The notes below the pieces were generated by a model. That model was not told the DNA's origin. It searched no databases and saw only the letters and a program-made list of their open reading frames with translations. From contig DMES01000034.1 in assembly GCA_003450815.1 (NCBI GenBank), forward strand, positions 16,612 to 28,169: a DNA stretch of 11,558 nt, read 5' to 3'. This document shows positions 1 through 6,793 of the stretch, piece by piece. This DNA is from Elusimicrobiota bacterium (GTDB lineage Bacteria > Elusimicrobiota > Elusimicrobia > Elusimicrobiales > UBA9959). Positions within the stretch are counted from its first letter, which is position 1; every line of letters begins with the position of its first letter. A program made the position numbers and the translations under genes.

Positions 1-49
1 AGCCGGGCCTTTTAAATCCGGAGCTTCAGGTTTAAAGTTAGACACTACT

Positions 50-232
50 TTGCCGAACATCCCGCGGAAAGATTATAAATACCGCTTTCCGGTCGTTTTC
101 GTGTCCTCTAGGGCGATAAACCGCTTGAAGCCGTCGCGTGCGTGGCCACGCGGGCGGCGTAACATTTCTATCGTTAATATAGCGAAGATTGCCAAAGCCT
201 TGAGGCTGAGAATCAAAGATTTTTTTGATTAA
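50..232 (+). pseudogene. C-terminal remnant of an XRE-family helix-turn-helix regulator
   Basis: The last 25 or so residues (RRNISIVNIAKIAKALRLRI, then KDFFD) match the end of a Cro/C1-type HTH domain, where 'RGxRNISLxNIxKIAKAL' is followed by a short 'xxDLF' tail. The part before it, which should carry helices 1-3 with the recognition helix, is not recognisable in any of the three forward frames. The frame is open back to the window edge, so the TTG at 50 is only the first possible start and the fragment may be longer. I infer a decayed or recombined regulator whose DNA-binding half is lost. A short unrelated ORF with a chance match is possible, but the tail resemblance is close. Confidence 0.4.
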
Positions 233-241
233 TCTTATTCC

Positions 242-448
242 TTATGTCGTCCAGAAACCTTCAAAGATATAGCCAACCTTGAACCCGTGCGCCGGTTTCA
301 ACGTTCCGGCCTTGCCGTTGCCGACGTTGTCCAGGTCAATATCGGTAAGCCTGTAGTAAATATCAAAAGTCAGGCCGATGGGCGTGCTGGAGTATTCCTT
401 AGTCAAAATGGCAACTGCAGTTTCTTCAAATACGGTAGGTTTTTTCAC
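242..448 (-). CDS. Short ORF of unknown function directly after the TPR gene
   Basis: About 68 codons if translation starts at the GTG at 448, four bases after the TAG stop of the TPR gene; the frame is also open from a TTG at 475 inside that gene. I do not recognise the product. Third codon positions are mostly C or G, as in the real genes nearby, so it reads as present or former coding sequence. The sequence is rich in alternating polar and aromatic residues (FDIYYRLTDIDLDNVG, ending KVGYIFEGFWTT), which suggests beta strands and looks like the C-terminal end of a longer protein. There is no signal peptide or clear ribosome binding site. It may be a small protein translationally coupled to the TPR gene, or the tail of a gene whose front was lost when the TPR gene arrived. 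Confidence 0.4.
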   Translation of the reverse strand: MKKPTVFEETAVAILTKEYSSTPIGLTFDIYYRLTDIDLDNVGNGKAGTLKPAHGFKVGYIFEGFWTT

Positions 449-452
449 CCCG

Positions 453-1649
453 CTATTTTTTGCGGTATTTCTCAAAGAGCTCTTTAAATTCCGGTGTATT
501 GTTGAAGTCTTTGAAGAAATGGCCGTCTGAAGTGTCGTCGTAAAGCGCGTCCAAGTCTCTGGGGGTCATGCCTATCTTGAAACCATTTTTTAAATACTTC
601 AGGGCTTGTTTTTTGTCCTGATGACATGTCCACCAGTATGCGCCAAGGCCAATATATAAATGGGGATTGCTATCTTTTATCCCGATAGCTTTCTCCAGGT
701 CAATCTTTGCTTCTTCACATTTCCCCAGCCATAAATATGCCCAGCCACGGCCATCGTACGCATCAACGGTTAAGCTAGGTATTTTCAAGGTGTCCGAGGA
801 CCCCAGCGAGCGAGAATATCCTGAAACAGCAGTGGCAATGTCTTCTTTAGCTTTATCAGGTTTGCCAAGCGCGTGATACATGATCCCGAGATCCTTGCTG
901 CAGGAAACACATTCCGGAATCAGTTTAATGGCTTTGGTGTAGTCAGCCATTGCTTTGTCGTATTTTTTAAGGTCTTTATAGGCATCCCCTCGGCGACAAT
1001 ATACACCAACAACATCGAGAGGGTTAAGGTCAATAGTTTTATTATAATCGGCGATAGCTTTGTCGTATTGTTTAAGTCCGTAGTAGAGATTCCCACGCCT
1101 GTGGTATGCGAGAACATTGGCGGGGTCCAGTTCAATGGCCCTGGTATAATCATCCAGGGCCTCCTGATATTTTTTGAGGCCGTCATAGGCCGACCCGCGA
1201 TTACCGTATGCTGTACTGCTGCTCACCGGAAGCTGGTTCCAGTCCGGGTTAAGGTCAATAACTGTGTCATAATCTGAAATAGCTTTCTTATACTTCCCCA
1301 AGTCAAGATATGCCCCTGCCCGCAACACATATCCCGGAAGATATTCGGAGTCGGGGAAGCATGATATGGCCCGATCATAGTAATCCAGGGCTTTGTCATA
1401 TTGCCCGATGAAGGCAGCGCTCTTTCCGTAGTCCAGGGCATAGTGAGCAGGAAGGTCACAACCCATCTGTCTTTTTCTGGCTAATTCAAAAGCATTTCTA
1501 TAGGCAAGCATAGCGTTTTCATATTGGAAAGAGGAAGCATATGAATCCCCGATAGAGTGCCACTGTTCCGCATCCTGCGCGTATGCCGCGCTCACGGCGT
1601 GCAGGCTGATAAAACCGACAACTATCGCTACACTTATTTTTCTTTTCAT
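453..1649 (-). CDS. Secreted tetratricopeptide-repeat protein
   Basis: 398 residues. The N-terminus is a Sec signal peptide: MKRK, a hydrophobic stretch to about residue 20, then a likely signal peptidase I site at AYA-QD near residue 25. From about 29 to 350 the protein is almost entirely TPR units of about 34 residues, with the usual W/Y-G-Y-A-P pattern. The best are near residues 138-240 (GSAYDGLKKYQEALDDYTRA, GNLYYGLKQYDKAIADYNKT, GDAYKDLKKYDKAMADYTKA). Repeats at both ends are more diverged. No catalytic domain is seen, so it is probably a periplasmic or extracellular scaffold for protein contacts; the partner is unknown. The ATG at 1649 has a modest AGGGCG upstream and fits the signal peptide. 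It lies 80 bases after the lipoprotein gene on the same strand and may be co-transcribed with it. Confidence 0.85.
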   Translation of the reverse strand: MKRKISVAIVVGFISLHAVSAAYAQDAEQWHSIGDSYASSFQYENAMLAYRNAFELARKRQMGCDLPAHYALDYGKSAAFIGQYDKALDYYDRAISCFPDSEYLPGYVLRAGAYLDLGKYKKAISDYDTVIDLNPDWNQLPVSSSTAYGNRGSAYDGLKKYQEALDDYTRAIELDPANVLAYHRRGNLYYGLKQYDKAIADYNKTIDLNPLDVVGVYCRRGDAYKDLKKYDKAMADYTKAIKLIPECVSCSKDLGIMYHALGKPDKAKEDIATAVSGYSRSLGSSDTLKIPSLTVDAYDGRGWAYLWLGKCEEAKIDLEKAIGIKDSNPHLYIGLGAYWWTCHQDKKQALKYLKNGFKIGMTPRDLDALYDDTSDGHFFKDFNNTPEFKELFEKYRKK

Positions 1650-1729
1650 GATTTTCGCCCTGTTTTTTATCAGCCCAAGTCCGGGCTTTCTTTTTGCCGG
1701 GCGCTATTTTTTTGCGGCACCTACAGATA

Positions 1730-2434
1730 TTATTTTATCCCCCACTTTTTAATCTCCTTTGCGTTGGCTTCTCTAATATCGAACTCGCAGATTTCTCCTG
1801 ACTCCGCCCCCGTCTTCTGCCCCAGGCCGGTCAACAAGCTAAAAGACCGTTTAACCGTATAAACTTTGCCGGCTTCAAGCTTAGCTTCCGTTTTAATTAA
1901 AGGGCAGATTTTTCGAGTATACCGCCTAGTAATTAAATTACCATCCCGCGTTGACTCAGTGTTGTTCGCGAAACCTAAAAAATGAAATGCATGCTTCCCA
2001 GGCAGAAGGTCTACTCTAAATGGCCCATTGCCTAAAAAACCGGCGCTAAACTTATATACTAAATGGGGGGTTTTCTTTAGTTGATATAACATACACTTCT
2101 TTGTATTACAGATAGGTTCTGGTAAGTAGTCCGAGGTCGGCGAACTATCTTTTAACATTTCAAAGTATCGGTCGAACTCCTCATCAGGTTCTTGTCCGCT
2201 GGGAAGCCTGCCGTCAATTAGATATAGCGAAAAACCGGAACCGGAAGCGTATTGCACAAATCCGGGATAATAAAAGATTGCCACCTTATTGGATGGCAAT
2301 TGCGCTTCAACGACATCAGATTTAGGATAGACTCTATAAGTCTGTAAACTGCCGCACCCCGCAAGGAAAGTGGCAGCCAATACAGCGGATGCAACAATAA
2401 GACTCCGGAACCATAGAACGTGTGTTTTATACAT
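1730..2434 (-). CDS. Predicted lipoprotein of unknown function
   Basis: The ATG at 2434 is preferred over the longer frame to 2473: it has a good ribosome binding site (GAGG about 6 bases upstream) and gives a clean lipoprotein signal peptide, MYKTHVLWFR, then a hydrophobic core and a lipobox LAGC with the lipidated Cys at residue 27. The product is 234 residues. The mature part has no domain I recognise. It contains a CNTKKC pair that could form a disulphide or bind a metal, and looks mostly beta-rich (for example PGKHAFHFLGF and KVYTVKRSFSLL). It should be anchored in a membrane by its acylated Cys. A sigma70-like promoter about 200 bases upstream could serve it and the TPR gene after it. 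The lipoprotein call is firm; the role is unknown. Confidence 0.8.
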   Translation of the reverse strand: MYKTHVLWFRSLIVASAVLAATFLAGCGSLQTYRVYPKSDVVEAQLPSNKVAIFYYPGFVQYASGSGFSLYLIDGRLPSGQEPDEEFDRYFEMLKDSSPTSDYLPEPICNTKKCMLYQLKKTPHLVYKFSAGFLGNGPFRVDLLPGKHAFHFLGFANNTESTRDGNLITRRYTRKICPLIKTEAKLEAGKVYTVKRSFSLLTGLGQKTGAESGEICEFDIREANAKEIKKWGIK

Positions 2435-2631
2435 TTTTTCCTCTCTTCCGCATATTATGCCGCAAAAAAACACCAGAGACTCGTCGGGGAAGGCTCGCTT
2501 CGCTAAATATTTTTAACCAACTACTTTAAAAAAGCCTCTTTTAAAATGCGAAAGGCAGGCATGTTTTAGGAATTTATCCATTGTCTTTATCACGCATTAA
2601 AAGAATAGAAGAGAAGCAGGAAGTAGGCTAA

Positions 2632-2660
2632 ATTATAGATATATAATACCGCCCGCACAA
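2632..2660 (-). promoter_or_regulatory. Sigma70-like promoter for the lipoprotein-TPR unit
   Basis: On the minus strand TTGTGC (2660-2655) is followed by exactly 17 bases and a perfect TATAAT (2637-2632). The -10 matches consensus at 6 of 6 positions, the -35 at 3 of 6. Transcription would start near 2625 and give a leader of about 190 bases before the lipoprotein ATG at 2434. The surroundings are AT-rich, so a chance match is possible. Confidence 0.4.
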
Positions 2661-2720
2661 GAACAAATTTGATTTCTTTAACGGAGCAAGGCAAGGTGAC
2701 AACACGACGGCGTATTATAA

Positions 2721-2765
2721 AAACGGCGGAAACGGGCGGAAACGGGGCGGAAACGCGGAAACGGG
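2721..2765. repeat. G-rich tandem repeat, about five GGAAACG units
   Basis: Five successive AAACG blocks are separated by GGCGG, GGCGG (with an extra G before it), GGGCGG-type and GCGG spacers, giving an imperfect period of 8-11 bases. On the minus strand it reads as repeated CGTTTCCG. All units face one way; I found no opposing arm nearby. The plus strand has enough GG and GGG runs for a weak two-layer G-quadruplex, which is inference only. Confidence 0.7.
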
Positions 2766-2823
2766 ATGGTTCTTAATATCTTAATAACTTTTTGCGGACT
2801 CGGTGATATTCTCTGCGTTATGT

Positions 2824-2841
2824 AAAAAGGCCGCTGCCTTT
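2824..2841 (-). terminator. Intrinsic terminator-like hairpin after the AAA ATPase gene
   Basis: On the minus strand AAAGGC, loop AGCG, GCCTTT and two further T form a six-pair stem running into a five-T tract. It lies about 115 bases after the ATPase stop codon. The stem is short and only half GC, so termination may be partial. The plus-strand reading has an A-rich side first and no T tract after the stem, so it points to minus-strand transcription. Confidence 0.5.
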
Positions 2842-2954
2842 CCCAAAAGTTTTTAATACGGATTTTTAATTTTGCAAAACTATTTGCCTTTTATCATTCC
2901 CCTAATTAATAAATAGAGACAGGCCTTTTCGCTTTTTATTCTTGCTTCTCCAGT

Positions 2955-4145
2955 TCACACTCCCGGAGAAAACCCCGGCATTGCGCGCCGCATAAACTCA
3001 TCAAAAAGCGGAACAGTGAACGACATGTCCCCATAAGTTGGGCTGTAAATCATCCCTTTATTGATTAGATTCGCCCGTGTTGGCCCCAGACTATTCATTT
3101 TAACACCCAAAGCCTCGGCTATGTCACCTGAACGTTGTGGGCCAGAGCCAAGATGCGCCATTGCACGAAGATATTCTTTTTCTTTTGGAGTAAGCCTGTC
3201 GAACCTGACCCTGAAAAAGTTTTCATCCAGCCGTTGAGTAACCGAAGTGGTCGCCCGTTTTACATCAGCGAGAGAAATCGGGGTTGCTCTCGCGTGGTTC
3301 CAGGACTGATATCCCCATTCCTGAATAAAATACGGATACCCCTGCGTTAACCTAAAAATCTCTTCAATTGCATCATTAGAAAAATCTACGCCGGCCCGCA
3401 CAACCGGATCCCGAAGGGCCTTTGTCGCGTCGGTTTCAGATAATGGGCCGATTGAGGGGAATTCAAAGAGCCTTTCCGCATATGATTTGGATTCTCCGGC
3501 CAGCCGTGTCAAAATAGGCAGACCGGCGCCTATCAAAACCAACGGCAACTGGCGTTGCTGCATTTTGTGCATTCCCATTATAAGCGCACTTAATTCTTTA
3601 ATCGATAGATATTGAATTTCATCAATCAGTATGGCGAGTGCGGTCCCGCGATCTTGTGCTGCTTCAGCTACAGCTATAAATAGATTTGAAAGGTCAACCT
3701 CCAAATCACCACTATCGGCAGTACCGCGCTCCGGCTCTATATCTAATCCAAATTCCACTTCCGCGACTTTTACTTTTATGCTGCCGATAAAGCTTTTTAA
3801 TACGCCAAGGCCGCGCTTAACTTTGTTGCTCAACCCCTCCATTCTGTCCAGTTCAAAAAGAATCCGCCTCAAGTGTGGAGCCAATAGCGCCGCCAAAGGT
3901 TTATCCTCATGGGCTTCCAAGGTTATTGTGTGATACCCGGCAGCAGTGGTTATTCTTTCTATCTCGTTTAGAAGAACTGTTTTTCCGACCCCACGCAAAC
4001 CTACAAGCAATAAACTCTTTTCTGACCTGCGTAGGCGGACTCTGCCCAATAGAACTTTAGATTTCTCGATGACATCATTGCGGCCGACCAGCTCTGGGGG
4101 TGGCGAACCAGCGCCTGGAGAGAAGGGATTATTTATTTGGTCCAT
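2955..4145 (-). CDS. Stand-alone AAA ATPase with C-terminal winged-helix domain
   Basis: 396 residues. After a short Pro-rich start comes ELVGR (18-22), the box typical of Orc1/Cdc6-like and AAA_16-type P-loop ATPases. Walker A is GLRGVGKT (49-56), Walker B LAILIDEI (170-177, with D175 and E176), and a sensor-1-like strand is VLIGAG (203-208). A TQGYPYFIQEWG segment near 267-278 is typical of this group. Residues about 318-390 look like a winged helix. It is likely a nucleotide-driven switch that binds DNA or a partner; the target is unknown. No neighbour is an obvious partner, so it is an orphan here. The ATG at 4145 is supported by TTAGGA about 7 bases upstream. It lies divergent to the prenyltransferase gene, behind an AT-rich palindromic region. 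It is a plausible mobile or accessory gene. Confidence 0.85.
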   Translation of the reverse strand: MDQINNPFSPGAGSPPPELVGRNDVIEKSKVLLGRVRLRRSEKSLLLVGLRGVGKTVLLNEIERITTAAGYHTITLEAHEDKPLAALLAPHLRRILFELDRMEGLSNKVKRGLGVLKSFIGSIKVKVAEVEFGLDIEPERGTADSGDLEVDLSNLFIAVAEAAQDRGTALAILIDEIQYLSIKELSALIMGMHKMQQRQLPLVLIGAGLPILTRLAGESKSYAERLFEFPSIGPLSETDATKALRDPVVRAGVDFSNDAIEEIFRLTQGYPYFIQEWGYQSWNHARATPISLADVKRATTSVTQRLDENFFRVRFDRLTPKEKEYLRAMAHLGSGPQRSGDIAEALGVKMNSLGPTRANLINKGMIYSPTYGDMSFTVPLFDEFMRRAMPGFSPGV

Positions 4146-4160
4146 GATATGTCCTAAGCA

Positions 4161-4228
4161 AATTTATATAAAGATATACATAGTTATATCACAAAATAGC
4201 TATAAGTGTCTATAAGTTTATATAAATT
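4161..4228. promoter_or_regulatory. AT-rich divergent region with paired palindromes and 10-base direct repeats
   Basis: AATTTATATAAA (4161-4172) and its exact reverse complement TTTATATAAATT (4217-4228) flank a 44-base core; each contains the self-palindrome TTTATATAAA. The core also holds CTATAAGT twice with a 10-base period (4200-4207 and 4210-4217), that is, on the same face of the helix. It sits just upstream of the ATPase gene and between two divergent genes, so it probably contains promoters and may be an operator. AT-rich DNA makes short palindromes easy, which limits confidence. Confidence 0.4.
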
Positions 4229-4279
4229 CCTTTTTAAGCTGCATACACCCGGTCTTCGTCCGCTTTAAATTGATAAAAT

Positions 4280-5263
4280 ATGAATATGATAAGGGATGAG
4301 GATTCTTTTCATAAAACAGAACTTTTACACATACATAAGAACACCCGAAAATTGGCCGTTTGCAATTTTCGGGTATGGCTGCAGGCCACCAGGCCCTGGT
4401 CCTTTACGGTCAGCGTTGTCCCGCCGGTTTTGGGGAGCGTTATCGCTTTAACTGAAAACAGCGGACTTTTATTCAACTGGCTCAATTTTTTCCTAACTCT
4501 CACAGGCTGCGTCGCTGCACATGCGGCCGCGAACGCGTTTTCTGACTATTTTGACTACAAAAAAGGCGTTGACAGGCCCGGCATCTACGGGTCAAGCGGC
4601 GTGCTGGTGGAAAATCTGCTTACGCCAAAACAATTGCTTCTTGTGCCGGCGTTTGGATTTTCTATAGCTGCGGCGGCAGGGATTTATCTGATGACGACAC
4701 TTTCAAACGGAACCTCGCTGCTCTGGCTGGTCCTTTCGGGGGCCTTCCTAGGTTTTTTCTACACCACCCCGCCTTTCGTGATTAAATATCACGCCCTTAG
4801 CGAGATAGCTGTTTTTCTGGCTTTTGGCCCTTTAATGACGCTTGGGGCGTATTTCACACAGGCCGGCGCCTACTCGTGGAAACCATTTTTCTATTCTTTT
4901 CCAATGGCGCTCCTGGTGGCGGCCATAGTGCTCAGCAATAATTTGCGCGACATAAAAACCGACAGCGTTACCGATATTAAAACCCTGGCCATAATATTTA
5001 AAGATACCGGCGCAAAAAAGATATATTACTTTCTTTTAGCCGGCGCTTACGCAATTACGCTTCTGCTTGTGATATTAGCGGGGCTTACCTGGATTGCGCT
5101 GATAACCTTCCTCTCGCTGCCGCTGGCAATAAAGCTGAAAAAGACAGTGAGAAATAAAGAAGCCGCCGGCGAGAAGGATTTTGCCTCTATCGACGCCATG
5201 ACCGCGCGGCTGCATTCCGCTTTCAGCCTGCTTTTTATAATAGCTCTGGCAAGCCAGCTCTGA
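4280..5263 (+). CDS. menA: UbiA-superfamily prenyltransferase, MenA-like
   Basis: 327 residues, an integral membrane protein with about eight or nine hydrophobic segments. It has both Asp-rich motifs of the UbiA superfamily: NAFSDYFDYKKGVD (N85, D89, D92) and NNLRDIKTDSVTDIKTLA (220-237; D224, D228, K234). The second, with the YTTPPFVIKY loop near 161-170, resembles 1,4-dihydroxy-2-naphthoate polyprenyltransferase (MenA), which joins a polyprenyl chain to DHNA in menaquinone synthesis. No other menaquinone gene is present, so the exact aromatic substrate is inferred. The ATG at 4280 (or 4286) has no clear ribosome binding site and gives about 30 extra residues before the usual LQATRPWSF start region; the only other in-frame start seen is a TTG at 4352 inside a perfect hairpin. 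It is the only confident plus-strand gene here. Confidence 0.8.
   Translation: MNMIRDEDSFHKTELLHIHKNTRKLAVCNFRVWLQATRPWSFTVSVVPPVLGSVIALTENSGLLFNWLNFFLTLTGCVAAHAAANAFSDYFDYKKGVDRPGIYGSSGVLVENLLTPKQLLLVPAFGFSIAAAAGIYLMTTLSNGTSLLWLVLSGAFLGFFYTTPPFVIKYHALSEIAVFLAFGPLMTLGAYFTQAGAYSWKPFFYSFPMALLVAAIVLSNNLRDIKTDSVTDIKTLAIIFKDTGAKKIYYFLLAGAYAITLLLVILAGLTWIALITFLSLPLAIKLKKTVRNKEAAGEKDFASIDAMTARLHSAFSLLFIIALASQL
4343..4374. repeat. Perfect 12-bp inverted repeat in the 5' end of the prenyltransferase gene
   Basis: ACCCGAAAATTG (4343-4354), an 8-base loop, and CAATTTTCGGGT (4363-4374) pair without a mismatch. It spans codons 22-32 of the ORF as opened from 4280, just before the conserved start of the enzyme. 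No T tract follows on either strand, so it is not an intrinsic terminator. It could be a regulatory RNA hairpin near the translation start or a protein-binding palindrome. Confidence 0.75.
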
Positions 5264-5279
5264 CGACCCTGCCCAAGGA

Positions 5280-5975
5280 CTAGCTGCAATAGCGCGCTTT
5301 AAGTATTTTTACTATCGGTTCCGGATCAAAATCCTTAAAAAGGATGTCGTCCAGGTCCATTTTTTCTTCCGCCATCATGTACTCCACCACCAGCTTATTA
5401 AGGTAGGAATCATAATAAGGGCTGCTTGCGGCATCGCTCTTACAGATATCGGATGGATTGCTTTCTTTGTCGTCTGAAAAAATCACCTGCCCGGAATAGC
5501 CTTCTTTTTTCCAGCTAGCCGCCATAGCGTAGGTAAGCGCCCCCATTTTTTCCCTCATCTGCAGCATAACCGCTTCGCGCGCGAGCAGCTTATCGAGAGC
5601 GAACTTATTTTTGGGATCCAGGGGAGAGGCCACCAGACCTTTTTCAAAATTCACCGGAGCCATGAATATTATGTCCTTAAAAGGATGCTGGCAGGCGTAA
5701 GCCTTGCGGCAGAAGGGCGCGAAAAAAGCGTACTCCTCCGCGCTTGCGGCGACATAAACCTCAAATTTCCGCCCCTCGGAGTACAACTGCGAATTTTTAA
5801 GCTTATCAAGAGCTTTTTCCATAAAGAGCTCCGCCGAGACGGGTGTCGGTGAGCGGGAAACGATAACAAAACTTCCGCGCTCAAAACGGTTATCAAAAAA
5901 AATGCCCGGCTGATATAGAATGCCGCCGTATGTTAAACAGACCGCCAGAACCAATAAACTTAAAAATTTAAACAT
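5280..5975 (-). CDS. Membrane-anchored protein resembling a peptidase-MA-type protease without its zinc site
   Basis: 231 residues. An N-terminal hydrophobic segment (about 2-20) should be an uncleaved anchor or signal peptide, placing the rest outside the cytoplasmic membrane. The layout (anchor, then FVIVSRSPTP, a helix ending KLKNSQLY, KFEVYVAAS, then IIFMAPVNF) recalls small secreted gluzincin-like proteins with an HExxH helix followed by 'P-x-W-x-x-EG-Y'. Here the helix reads REAVMLQM (133-140) and the later motif AASWKKEGYS (152-161), so the zinc-binding histidines are missing while E134 and the WxxEGY region remain. I infer a degenerate, non-catalytic relative; the family match is by eye. 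The ATG at 5975 has a strong AGGGGGAG ribosome binding site. It lies 22 bases after the phosphodiesterase gene and ends 16 bases from the convergent prenyltransferase gene. Confidence 0.75.
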   Translation of the reverse strand: MFKFLSLLVLAVCLTYGGILYQPGIFFDNRFERGSFVIVSRSPTPVSAELFMEKALDKLKNSQLYSEGRKFEVYVAASAEEYAFFAPFCRKAYACQHPFKDIIFMAPVNFEKGLVASPLDPKNKFALDKLLAREAVMLQMREKMGALTYAMAASWKKEGYSGQVIFSDDKESNPSDICKSDAASSPYYDSYLNKLVVEYMMAEEKMDLDDILFKDFDPEPIVKILKARYCS

Positions 5976-5997
5976 TTTCTCCCCCTGTCAAATTGTA

Positions 5998-6750
5998 TTA
6001 TCCGCCGTACAGAGTTCTTACAGCCAGCGGAACATCATCGGTCCAAACTCCTTCAACGCCTAATTCCGCCAGGTATCTTATGTCATAGTAGCTGTTAGCC
6101 ACGCCGGAGGAAACCCCCACCCCAGCCCTGGCCGCGGCAAGAACCTGTTCTTTGAAATTGAACAAAGCCGCACAGCCTTTAAACACCTGCCTGGTCAGCG
6201 GCCAATTGACCCACCCTGCACACACTTTTGAGGCTCCGGCGGCCGCCGCCGTTTTTAAAATAGCGCCCGGCAGTAACGGCATTACACCTATCCCTATATC
6301 CGGTACCGCCGCGCTTGCGGCTTTAAGAAGGCGCGCTCTGTGCGCGAACGTTATAATAAAAGCCCTGTCCTGCACTCCGGCTTTTTTTATTTCAAAGGCC
6401 AGCGCGGCTGCATCCTCCGGGCTGTCCACGCACAGCTCAAAATAAAAAATTCTGGCGGGCCCGAGTATCATAATATTCAGAATATCGTAAAGGTGAGCTA
6501 TCGGTTCTTTGCCGAAAACTTTCAGCGTCTTAAGGTGGGCATAGGAAGTGCCGGCTATCGGCCAGGGCCTGCCGCAAACGCGGCGGGCATCTCCGTCATG
6601 AAACGCTATAAACTGTCCATCCAAGGTCTTTCTGATATCGCATTCAACGGCTGTAGCGCCGTTTGAGAAAGCTAGTTTAAAAGCGGCCGCAGTATTCTCC
6701 GGAGCGTTGAGTAAAGCCCCCCTGTGGGCAAAGATCTGCGGTTTAGCCAT
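5998..6750 (-). CDS. Glycerophosphodiester phosphodiesterase (GDPD family)
   Basis: 250 residues, no signal peptide, so probably cytoplasmic. The family hydrolyses glycerophosphodiesters to glycerol-3-phosphate and an alcohol. Motifs visible: FAHRG (H9, R10), APENT (E18, N19), VECDI (metal ligands E36, D38), FHDG (catalytic H51, with D52) and FEL (E105). The protein ends with GVEGVWTDDVP, the usual last strand of the TIM barrel. The Lys that normally follows as E-I/L-K is Cys107 here (GAG CTG TGC). Length is normal for a single-domain bacterial member. The MAKPQIFAHRG start is natural for the family, though I see no clear ribosome binding site. It lies 43 bases after the deacetylase gene and is probably in the same transcript, in a unit that may recycle envelope lipids or glycans. 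Confidence 0.92.
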   Translation of the reverse strand: MAKPQIFAHRGALLNAPENTAAAFKLAFSNGATAVECDIRKTLDGQFIAFHDGDARRVCGRPWPIAGTSYAHLKTLKVFGKEPIAHLYDILNIMILGPARIFYFELCVDSPEDAAALAFEIKKAGVQDRAFIITFAHRARLLKAASAAVPDIGIGVMPLLPGAILKTAAAAGASKVCAGWVNWPLTRQVFKGCAALFNFKEQVLAAARAGVGVSSGVANSYYDIRYLAELGVEGVWTDDVPLAVRTLYGG

Positions 6751-6793
6751 TATAGATGAATTCTAATATATTCCGCCGCGCCTGCGGTAAAGT

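Larger units (their letters stand above)
2435..2954. other. 520-base non-coding region
   Basis: No convincing coding sequence on either strand. It holds a promoter-like pair on the minus strand (2632-2660), a G-rich tandem repeat (2721-2765) and a terminator-like hairpin for the ATPase transcript (2824-2841). The stretch between 2435 and 2632 would be a leader of about 190 bases for the lipoprotein mRNA; just before the lipoprotein gene it contains a small palindrome, GCATA-A-TATGC. I see no known riboswitch. Confidence 0.6.

Noticed and set aside
207..232. AATCAAA-GATTTT-TTTGATT hairpin at the end of the XRE remnant
   Set aside because: Almost no GC in the stem and no clean T tract, so it is weak as a terminator.
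873..1277. Plus-strand open frame opposite the TPR gene, with repeated segments
   Set aside because: The repeats are the mirror image of the TPR units on the other strand. No ribosome binding site.
1672..1694. AGCCC-loop-GGGCT followed by TTCTTTTT, terminator-like on the plus strand
   Set aside because: No plus-strand gene ends before it, and on the minus strand, where the genes run, no T tract follows. The stem is only five pairs.
2435..2473. 13-residue N-terminal extension of the lipoprotein
   Set aside because: It would put charged and Cys-rich residues before the signal peptide, and the ATG at 2434 has a much better ribosome binding site.
2721..2765. CRISPR-like array
   Set aside because: Units are 8-11 bases with no spacers of constant length and no cas genes in view.
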